From NCBI GenBank assembly GCA_964017235.1, contig OZ024931.1, forward strand, positions 23,164,189 through 23,228,188: a DNA stretch of 64,000 nucleotides, given 5' to 3'. The number at the start of each line of letters is the position of its first letter. Within the stretch, counting starts at the first letter, position 1. This document shows positions 22,514 through 31,600 of the stretch, piece after piece. This DNA is from Sabellastarte sp. h YS-2021 (taxonomy: Eukaryota > Annelida > Polychaeta > Sabellida > Sabellidae). Both the position numbers and the translations under genes were made by a program. Below the pieces are notes generated by a model. It had not been told where the DNA came from, searched no databases, and was given only the letters and a program-made list of their open reading frames with translations.

Positions 22514-25500
22514 TTAAATACAGCTTCTGGACAGGGCGTCCGCACAGATATTATCCTTTCCTTTAACATGTTCTATTTGAAGATTGTGTTCTTGCAACAT
22601 TAAACTCCAGTTCAATAATCTTCTATTTTTGTTTTTCATTTTGTGCAAGAAGACTAGTGGATTGTGATCTGTGTATACAATGGTGGGTTTTGATGATGAA
22701 GATATGTATATGTCAAAATGCTGGATGGCCAAAATGAGTGCTAAACATTCTTTTTCTATTGTAGAGTAGTTCTTTTGATGAACATTAAATTTTTTTGAAA
22801 AATAGCAGATGGGATGTTCAATATCTTCATTATCACATTGCAGTAAAACTGCACCTGCACCCACATCACTGGCGTCTACAGCCAGCCGGAAAGGTTTACT
22901 GAAGTCCGGAGCAGTTAGTACGGGCTCTAAACAGAGAAGGTTCTTTACTTTGTCAAATGATTTTTGACAAGTCTCTGACCAGTGATATTTTACATTCTTT
23001 TTCAGTAGTTCAGTCAGTGGAGCAGTGACCTCTGAAAAGTTTTTGCAAAATTTTCTATAATATCCCGCCATTCCAAGGAACCTCATTAAGCTTTTCTTAT
23101 TTTCAGGAATGGGATAGTCAATGATGCTTTTCACTTTAGCTTTGATTGGTGTCACAACTCCATGACCTACTACATGCCCTAAGTACACAACCTTTGCTTT
23201 TACAAAGTCACTCTTTGACAAATTTACAGTGAGGTTTGCCTCTTTGAGCCGAAACAAGACTTGTTCAAGCCTTTTTAAATGTTCTTCCCAAGTATCACTA
23301 AAGATGACAATATCATCCACATACACTTCAACACCTTCTAAGTCTTTTAAACATATATTCATTAGTCTTTGAAATGTGGCCTGGGAGTTCTTCATGCCAA
23401 ATGGCATCACCTTGTACTGATATAGACCATCAGGGGTCACGAAGGCTGATATTTCTTTGGCCCGCTCAGTAAGAGGCACACACCAATATCCTTTCAGTAA
23501 ATCACACTTTGTGATGTATTTGGCATTGCCAATCCGATCAATACAGTCTTCCATCCTTGGGATAGGGAAGGAATCCGTTTTACTCAAAACATTGACTTTT
23601 CTGTAGTCAGTGCAATATCTGATTGAACCGTCTGGTTTCGGGACCAAAACACAAGGAGATGCCCAACTACTTTGACTTGGTTCAATTATATCTTTTTCTA
23701 GCATATATTGCACTTCCTGCCTTAATTTTTCGAGTTTGATAGGATTTACCCGATACGGATGCTGTTTGATCGGACGGGCATCGCCGACATCGACATCATG
23801 CATGAGTATATTTGTCCTATTAGGGGCATTTGGGAACACTGACTTGTACTTTAAGAGCAATTCAATGAGTGGAACCCTCTTATCTGGTGGTACATGACTC
23901 AGCTTGGTTTCCAAATCATCAAGGATCTCAGAATTACTCAACCTAATTTTACATTCAACATCAAGATCAGGAGTGTCGTCCCATATTTCGTGCTCCTGAT
24001 TACTGTTACTTTCTATATTACAGTCAGTAATCATAACAGGCTTTTTCACACCCCTTTCAAAGTATGGTTTTACCATATTCACATGACATAGTTGGGTTGA
24101 CTTTCTTCTGTCCGGGGTTTCAATGATATAGTCCAGGTCACCTACTCTCTTTAACACTTTGTATGGCCCGTGATATCTGGCCTGTAACGTATTTCCCTGG
24201 ACAGGTAGTAACACTAAAACCTTGTCACCTGGTTTGAAAGTACAGTTTTGCGACTTCCTATCGTAAAGCATCTTCATTTTTGACTGAGAATTTTTCAAAT
24301 TTTGTTGCGCCAGCTCACAAGCCTTTTTCAACTTATCTCTGAACTTTGAAACATAATCTAGCAGATTTAGGCTCTCGGTGTTCTCAGATAACCAATTTTC
24401 CTTCAACAGCTTGAGAGGACCACGGACTGAATGGCCAAAGACCAACTCGAAGGGACTAAAGCCTAAAGACTCTTGAACAGACTCTCTAACTGCAAACAAT
24501 AATAAGCTGATGCCTTCATCCCAATCTTTTTCATTGTCTAAACAATATGTCCTAATCATATTCTTCAAAGTGGAATGGAACCTTTCAAGTGCACCTTGGG
24601 ATTCTGGGTGATAAGCACTAGATTTGATCTGTTTGGCACCTAACTGAAATACAACCTGTTGAAATAGTCCTGACATAAAATTTGACCCTTGATCTGACTG
24701 GATCTCTTTTGGTAAGCCAACTAGAGTAAAGAAATTAACCAGAGCTTTTGAGATTTTGGGAGCTGTTATGTTGGTCAATGGTATGGCTTCGGGAAATCTG
24801 GTTGAGGCGCACATAATGGTCAAAAGATATTGGTTTCTGGATTTAGTTTTTGGTAAGGGACCTACACAGTCAATTATCACTTTGCTAAATGGTTCCTCAA
24901 ATGCTGGAATGGGTTTGAGAGGAGCTACAGGAATTTTTTGGTTTGGCTTTCCTACCATTTGACAAATGTGACAAGTCTTGCAAAATTCTGCCACACAGTG
25001 CCGAATTTGAGGCCAATAGAAATGTTTGGTTATCTTGTTGTAAGTTTTGTTGATGCCTAAATGGCCACCCATTGGAGACTCATGGGCCAATTTCAGTATC
25101 TCTCTTTGGTACACTTTTGGCACAACAATCTGGTGTACTACTGACCATTCCTCAGATGCAGGGACATTTGGTGGCCTCCACTTTCGCATAAGCACCCCAT
25201 TTCTGACATAATAGCCTACAGGGACCTTATCTAGCTCTACTGGTGGCAAGACCAACTTGAATAAAGGAGCTAATTCAGGGTCATTTTCCTGCTCTGAAAT
25301 CAATTTTGATTTTGAAAGCGATACATCTTGACAGTCAATTGAGTCTTGTTTTTGAGAATCTACCCTGGCCTTGGGATTTGTATCACTAGAATTCTGCACA
25401 TCATGGTCATAGTTGTTTAAGAATGTATCTGACAAATCAACTAAGACATCTGTAGATTGTTTACAATCTTTTGGTTCTTCTTGGGCCTTTTTGGCCATAG

Positions 25501-27337
25501 CTCGAGTCACAGCACAGGAGGGAAAAATACCAGGAATAACCTCTTCTAATTTCTCAGTGCTAACCAAAGTGATCGGCTTAGAAGTAACCTTAGGATCAGC
25601 AACTACCTTTCCACCTGCAAGATCATTTCCCAACAACAAAGATACCCCTTTAATGGGTAAAGTGGGCCTGGTACCCACAACAACAGAACCAGTAACTAAG
25701 TCTGATACTAACTTGACCTTATGCAAGGGAACGTTCACACAGCCTCCTTCAATACCTTGAGCAATGACACTCTCACCAGTAGATGTGCTTACACTCAATG
25801 GCAATACACCTTCTAAAAGTAAGGACTGAGTAGCTCCAGTGTCTCTTAATATCTTAATGGGGACCTGACTGGAACTACTTTCCAAGGATACAAAACCCTC
25901 AGACACAAAAGGTTTGAACTCTTCCCTAATAATCTCAGACTTGTCGAAACCAATACTGGACTCTGCTCTTTTGGGATTTGAACGCCAGTTAGACTTGCTA
26001 GACACAAAGGCGTTGGGCGTTGCCTCCTTTTCTCTTCTCTTCTTTAAGAGCCAACAGTCAGACATAACATGCCCAGGTTTCTTACAATAATGGCACACAG
26101 GAGCAAAGGATCTGGGTTTCCTATCCTTACTCATAGTCTGATTTGAGGTTTGACCCTTATCTGAACTCTTTTCTGGAGCTACATTTTCAGATTTCTTTCC
26201 TATTTCTGGATACGACTTTTTAGCAGGACCAAAGGACTTATTCTTGTTGAAAGTGGACTTGTGAGTTAGCGCATAATCATCAGCATAAGCTGCTGCTTTT
26301 GCCAAATTTTCAACTTTCTGTTCATCTAGATAGGTTTTAATGTCATCACAAACACACCTTTTGAACTCTTCAATCAAAATAACTTGCCTAAGTTTTTCAA
26401 AGTCTGTACCTACTTCCCTAGAATTACACCATCTGTCAAAATACACTTCTTTCTCATGGGCAAATTCAACATGAGTTTGACTTTCTTGTTTACGATAATT
26501 TCTGAATTTTTGACGATATGCTTCTGGTACCAACTCATATGCTTTCAAAATAGCATTTTTGACAGAGTTATAGTCCACACATTCAGAAAGTGGCAAGGCC
26601 GTGTATGCCTCCTGGGCCTTTCCCCTCAAAACACTTTGCAGCAATAAAGGCCATTGGTCTATAGGCCATTTCAAATTTTGAGCTACTCTTTCAAAGTGTT
26701 GAAAGTACTTATCGACCTCTGACTCATTAAAAGGTGGTACCAGTCGCACATTTTTACCCAAATCAAATTTGGTAGCAATGGACTCTTCATGGGCAATTCT
26801 ACGGGCATTGAGTTCTAAAGCTCTCATTTCTCTTTCATGTTTAAGCGCTCGCTCTTCCTTTTGAGCTTGAGCTTCAAGCTCTTCTTTTCGCTGTTGAGCT
26901 TCAAGCTCTTCTTTTCGCTGTTGAGCTTCAAGCTCTTCTTTTCGCTGTTGAGCTTCAAGCTCTTCTTTTCGCTGTTGAGCTTCAAGCTCTTCTTTTCGCT
27001 GTTGAGCTTCAAGCTCTTCTTTTCGCTGTTGAGCTTCAAGCTCTCTTTCTCTAGCCTCAAACTCTCTGAGTTTTAGCTCTCTCTCAATTTCTAATCGCCT
27101 GATCTCGAATTGCCCAGAAGATTCCATTGGCAAAGGTTTATACACTTCTAAACTACTATCAGGTAAAACATCTTCATCAACTAACTGTTCAACAATAAGC
27201 CTTTTAAGTTCATATTTACGTGTTGACCTTTTCACCTCTAACTGTAACTCTTGTGCTATCTGCACTAACATATCTTTTTTAAAAGTTTCTAGAACTTCCA
27301 TAGATGGTGACTGTACAAACTCTTTAGCACTAGCCAT
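22514..27337 (-). CDS. gag-pol: Gmr1-like retrotransposon gag-pol polyprotein, copy 1
   Basis: A single 1607-codon ORF. I chose ATG 27337 (MASAKEFVQS); the 9-base extension starts with GTG. Domains in order: helical N-terminus, a charged 9-residue repeat (about 95-160; LEAQQRKEE x6 plus a variant), gag capsid-like region, CCHC knuckle CHYCKKPGHVMSDC (about 415), protease LRDTGATQS (about 496), integrase with HHCC finger (about 750-790), DDE core (IIDCVGPLP, SDQGSNF, HPESQGALERFH) and GPY/F module (HGPYKVLKRVG, about 1058), then RT (YVDDIVIFS, about 1339) and RNase H (AVDASDVGAG, YTDHNPLV, ADALSR). Integrase precedes RT, the reverse of ordinary Gypsy elements and the order of the Gmr1 group. 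All catalytic motifs are intact and there is no gag/pol frameshift. No envelope gene. Confidence 0.95.
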   Translation of the reverse strand: MASAKEFVQSPSMEVLETFKKDMLVQIAQELQLEVKRSTRKYELKRLIVEQLVDEDVLPDSSLEVYKPLPMESSGQFEIRRLEIERELKLREFEARERELEAQQRKEELEAQQRKEELEAQQRKEELEAQQRKEELEAQQRKEELEAQQRKEELEAQAQKEERALKHEREMRALELNARRIAHEESIATKFDLGKNVRLVPPFNESEVDKYFQHFERVAQNLKWPIDQWPLLLQSVLRGKAQEAYTALPLSECVDYNSVKNAILKAYELVPEAYRQKFRNYRKQESQTHVEFAHEKEVYFDRWCNSREVGTDFEKLRQVILIEEFKRCVCDDIKTYLDEQKVENLAKAAAYADDYALTHKSTFNKNKSFGPAKKSYPEIGKKSENVAPEKSSDKGQTSNQTMSKDRKPRSFAPVCHYCKKPGHVMSDCWLLKKRREKEATPNAFVSSKSNWRSNPKRAESSIGFDKSEIIREEFKPFVSEGFVSLESSSSQVPIKILRDTGATQSLLLEGVLPLSVSTSTGESVIAQGIEGGCVNVPLHKVKLVSDLVTGSVVVGTRPTLPIKGVSLLLGNDLAGGKVVADPKVTSKPITLVSTEKLEEVIPGIFPSCAVTRAMAKKAQEEPKDCKQSTDVLVDLSDTFLNNYDHDVQNSSDTNPKARVDSQKQDSIDCQDVSLSKSKLISEQENDPELAPLFKLVLPPVELDKVPVGYYVRNGVLMRKWRPPNVPASEEWSVVHQIVVPKVYQREILKLAHESPMGGHLGINKTYNKITKHFYWPQIRHCVAEFCKTCHICQMVGKPNQKIPVAPLKPIPAFEEPFSKVIIDCVGPLPKTKSRNQYLLTIMCASTRFPEAIPLTNITAPKISKALVNFFTLVGLPKEIQSDQGSNFMSGLFQQVVFQLGAKQIKSSAYHPESQGALERFHSTLKNMIRTYCLDNEKDWDEGISLLLFAVRESVQESLGFSPFELVFGHSVRGPLKLLKENWLSENTESLNLLDYVSKFRDKLKKACELAQQNLKNSQSKMKMLYDRKSQNCTFKPGDKVLVLLPVQGNTLQARYHGPYKVLKRVGDLDYIIETPDRRKSTQLCHVNMVKPYFERGVKKPVMITDCNIESNSNQEHEIWDDTPDLDVECKIRLSNSEILDDLETKLSHVPPDKRVPLIELLLKYKSVFPNAPNRTNILMHDVDVGDARPIKQHPYRVNPIKLEKLRQEVQYMLEKDIIEPSQSSWASPCVLVPKPDGSIRYCTDYRKVNVLSKTDSFPIPRMEDCIDRIGNAKYITKCDLLKGYWCVPLTERAKEISAFVTPDGLYQYKVMPFGMKNSQATFQRLMNICLKDLEGVEVYVDDIVIFSDTWEEHLKRLEQVLFRLKEANLTVNLSKSDFVKAKVVYLGHVVGHGVVTPIKAKVKSIIDYPIPENKKSLMRFLGMAGYYRKFCKNFSEVTAPLTELLKKNVKYHWSETCQKSFDKVKNLLCLEPVLTAPDFSKPFRLAVDASDVGAGAVLLQCDNEDIEHPICYFSKKFNVHQKNYSTIEKECLALILAIQHFDIYISSSSKPTIVYTDHNPLVFLHKMKNKNRRLLNWSLMLQEHNLQIEHVKGKDNICADALSRSCI
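26865..27052 (-). repeat. 27-bp coding minisatellite in gag, copy 1
   Basis: Six perfect or near-perfect 27-bp units encode the nine residues LEAQQRKEE, followed by one variant unit (LEAQAQKEE). The other copies (33006-33166 and 40604-40764) have five units, which accounts exactly for the nine-residue length difference between polyproteins. Charge pattern suggests a long helix. Open frames on both strands here are by-products of the repeat. Confidence 0.9.
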
Positions 27338-27432
27338 TTTGGGCACTGTTGACTGTAACCAATTACTAAATCAAATGGATTTTCAAAATGTTAATTGAAC
27401 GGTTGATCAAATGGTTGTAATCAAATGGTTGG

Positions 27433-27450
27433 ATCCCGGACGAGCCCCCA
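27433..27450 (-). other. primer binding site of copy 1, tRNA-Pro type
   Basis: The minus strand reads TGGGGGCTCGTCCGGGAT, seven bases inside the 5' LTR. This is the complement of the tRNA-Pro 3' end and is the classic PBS used by murine leukaemia virus-type retroviruses. Identical sites lie at 33547-33564 (copy 2) and 41145-41162 (copy 4). Confidence 0.85.
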
Positions 27451-27457
27451 ATTTTCC

Positions 27458-28471
27458 TGTTACGGTCACGGGCAAGCACGGTAGCAATTACCGGTTGTCT
27501 TTAAGTTGTAACAGAAAAAAAAGCAAAAAGCTTAACTTAACAAATTTATTTAGCGATTAACAATAATGATTACAGTCAACTGGTATGCCCTTAACTAAGC
27601 ACACTAATACAATAACAAGATCTAGCTGACCTGACCACTGAGATTAAGAATAAGTTTATCCGCCGTATCCCGCAATCTGTTCTGTAATCCGTCCTGTGGT
27701 ATATTCTGTGATCTGTCCAATGTCCTGTGGTCTGTCCCGTGATCTATCCAGCGTTCACTTGCACACAGATATCTATATCCTGTGACCCGTCCCACACTCA
27801 ACAACACAAAAGGTGCTTGTCCTGCTATCCTTTATATATCCAGTCACACAGAAGGTCTGTCTGGAGATTTTTAGAGAGTTAACACAATTGTACTGTCTGC
27901 TCCAAGATATGGACAATGTCCAAAATGCAGTAAATCCACTCTCTGTTATATAACTGTACAATATCCAAAAATATCCAAAGTGCAATAAATCTGTCCAGAC
28001 AATGTATCTAGTTCACTCCAGTAAAAGTTCACACCAACACAAGTTATATTATACTCCAAAACACAATAGCTCTCCTTATAGCAAGCGAATACAAAGTTCA
28101 CTTGTGGTCAGATGTACATTCCTTATATACCTTCACAGATTTCTCTGGAATTGTACAGAACCAACTCAAAAAGCTTGAGCCATCTAGGCCAAAGGAGGAA
28201 GTTCTAGAAACTACTGGTAATTGGATTTCCCCAAATCTAACATAACCACTGAGGGGGGGATTTCCCCCAGTCTGTGAACAGATCAATAAACACTAAAACA
28301 CAAAAGTCAATAACTCCCTTACTTTAAATGTCAACACACAAAAAGAACCAACAACACAATTATCTTTTATGACAATGTATAAACATAAAGCTTAAATTAA
28401 ACAATGCACTAATATAGTGCCTAATATATGTAATATACAATGTACTAATATAGTGTCCAATATATGTAACA
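27458..28471 (-). repeat. LTR 2 (shared: 5' LTR of copy 1, 3' LTR of copy 2)
   Basis: 1014 bp, essentially identical to LTR1. It has a tRNA-Pro PBS on one side (27433-27450) and a polypurine tract on the other (28472 on), so it serves both neighbours. No target duplication flanks it. Confidence 0.95.
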
Positions 28472-28654
28472 CCTCCCCCCTTAAAGAAAAATTTTGGAAA
28501 CCAAGGGATTACAAAATTTTACAAGAGATTTTCATGATGTATACAAACACAGGTAATAACATTTTACAAAACATTTTTGTCTAAATACAAAAGTAAAATT
28601 AGTACCATGTATAACCTTTATAAACTTACTAATTACAGGTATATAAATTACACT

Positions 28655-31600
28655 TTAAATACAGCTTCTGGACAGGGCGTCCGCACAGATATTATCCTTT
28701 CCTTTAACATGTTCTATTTGAAGATTGTGTTCTTGCAACATTAAACTCCAGTTCAATAATCTTCTATTTTTGTTTTTCATTTTGTGCAAGAAGACTAGTG
28801 GATTGTGATCTGTGTATACAATGGTGGGTTTTGATGATGAAGATATGTATATGTCAAAATGCTGGATGGCCAAAATGAGTGCTAAACATTCTTTTTCTAT
28901 TGTAGAGTAGTTCTTTTGATGAACATTAAATTTTTTTGAAAAATAGCAGATGGGATGTTCAATATCTTCATTATCACATTGCAGTAAAACTGCACCTGCA
29001 CCCACATCACTGGCGTCTACAGCCAGCCGGAAAGGTTTACTGAAGTCCGGAGCAGTTAGTACGGGCTCTAAACAGAGAAGGTTCTTTACTTTGTCAAATG
29101 ATTTTTGACAAGTCTCTGACCAGTGATATTTTACATTCTTTTTCAGTAGTTCAGTCAGTGGAGCAGTGACCTCTGAAAAGTTTTTGCAAAATTTTCTATA
29201 ATATCCCGCCATTCCAAGGAACCTCATTAAGCTTTTCTTATTTTCAGGAATGGGATAGTCAATGATGCTTTTCACTTTAGCTTTGATTGGTGTCACAACT
29301 CCATGACCTACTACATGCCCTAAGTACACAACCTTTGCTTTTACAAAGTCACTCTTTGACAAATTTACAGTGAGGTTTGCCTCTTTGAGCCGAAACAAGA
29401 CTTGTTCAAGCCTTTTTAAATGTTCTTCCCAAGTATCACTAAAGATGACAATATCATCCACATACACTTCAACACCTTCTAAGTCTTTTAAACATATATT
29501 CATTAGTCTTTGAAATGTGGCCTGGGAGTTCTTCATGCCAAATGGCATCACCTTGTACTGATATAGACCATCAGGGGTCACGAAGGCTGATATTTCTTTG
29601 GCCCGCTCAGTAAGAGGCACACACCAATATCCTTTCAGTAAATCACACTTTGTGATGTATTTGGCATTGCCAATCCGATCAATACAGTCTTCCATCCTTG
29701 GGATAGGGAAGGAATCCGTTTTACTCAAAACATTGACTTTTCTGTAGTCAGTGCAATATCTGATTGAACCGTCTGGTTTCGGGACCAAAACACAAGGAGA
29801 TGCCCAACTACTTTGACTTGGTTCAATTATATCTTTTTCTAGCATATATTGCACTTCCTGCCTTAATTTTTCGAGTTTGATAGGATTTACCCGATACGGA
29901 TGCTGTTTGATCGGACGGGCATCGCCGACATCGACATCATGCATGAGTATATTTGTCCTATTAGGGGCATTTGGGAACACTGACTTGTACTTTAAGAGCA
30001 ATTCAATGAGTGGAACCCTCTTATCTGGTGGTACATGACTCAGCTTGGTTTCCAAATCATCAAGGATCTCAGAATTACTCAACCTAATTTTACATTCAAC
30101 ATCAAGATCAGGAGTGTCGTCCCATATTTCGTGCTCCTGATTACTGTTACTTTCTATATTACAGTCAGTAATCATAACAGGCTTTTTCACACCCCTTTCA
30201 AAGTATGGTTTTACCATATTCACATGACATAGTTGGGTTGACTTTCTTCTGTCCGGGGTTTCAATGATATAGTCCAGGTCACCTACTCTCTTTAACACTT
30301 TGTATGGCCCGTGATATCTGGCCTGTAACGTATTTCCCTGGACAGGTAGTAACACTAAAACCTTGTCACCTGGTTTGAAAGTACAGTTTTGCGACTTCCT
30401 ATCGTAAAGCATCTTCATTTTTGACTGAGAATTTTTCAAATTTTGTTGCGCCAGCTCACAAGCCTTTTTCAACTTATCTCTGAACTTTGAAACATAATCT
30501 AGCAGATTTAGGCTCTCGGTGTTCTCAGATAACCAATTTTCCTTCAACAGCTTGAGAGGACCACGGACTGAATGGCCAAAGACCAACTCGAAGGGACTAA
30601 AGCCTAAAGACTCTTGAACAGACTCTCTAACTGCAAACAATAATAAGCTGATGCCTTCATCCCAATCTTTTTCATTGTCTAAACAATATGTCCTAATCAT
30701 ATTCTTCAAAGTGGAATGGAACCTTTCAAGTGCACCTTGGGATTCTGGGTGATAAGCACTAGATTTGATCTGTTTGGCACCTAACTGAAATACAACCTGT
30801 TGAAATAGTCCTGACATAAAATTTGACCCTTGATCTGACTGGATCTCTTTTGGTAAGCCAACTAGAGTAAAGAAATTAACCAGAGCTTTTGAGATTTTGG
30901 GAGCTGTTATGTTGGTCAATGGTATGGCTTCGGGAAATCTGGTTGAGGCGCACATAATGGTCAAAAGATATTGGTTTCTGGATTTAGTTTTTGGTAAGGG
31001 ACCTACACAGTCAATTATCACTTTGCTAAATGGTTCCTCAAATGCTGGAATGGGTTTGAGAGGAGCTACAGGAATTTTTTGGTTTGGCTTTCCTACCATT
31101 TGACAAATGTGACAAGTCTTGCAAAATTCTGCCACACAGTGCCGAATTTGAGGCCAATAGAAATGTTTGGTTATCTTGTTGTAAGTTTTGTTGATGCCTA
31201 AATGGCCACCCATTGGAGACTCATGGGCCAATTTCAGTATCTCTCTTTGGTACACTTTTGGCACAACAATCTGGTGTACTACTGACCATTCCTCAGATGC
31301 AGGGACATTTGGTGGCCTCCACTTTCGCATAAGCACCCCATTTCTGACATAATAGCCTACAGGGACCTTATCTAGCTCTACTGGTGGCAAGACCAACTTG
31401 AATAAAGGAGCTAATTCAGGGTCATTTTCCTGCTCTGAAATCAATTTTGATTTTGAAAGCGATACATCTTGACAGTCAATTGAGTCTTGTTTTTGAGAAT
31501 CTACCCTGGCCTTGGGATTTGTATCACTAGAATTCTGCACATCATGGTCATAGTTGTTTAAGAATGTATCTGACAAATCAACTAAGACATCTGTAGATTG

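Noticed and set aside
23894-26647. Plus-strand ORFs antisense to gag-pol, repeated in every copy
   Set aside because: No recognisable domain and they recur only because the retrotransposon is repeated; the minus strand carries the full polyprotein.
26837-27076. ORFs on both strands over the gag repeat (Phe/Leu/Ser-rich and Lys/Ser/Leu-rich)
   Set aside because: They are read-outs of the 27-bp repeat in other frames, open only because the unit length is a multiple of three; the gag frame alone continues into conserved domains.
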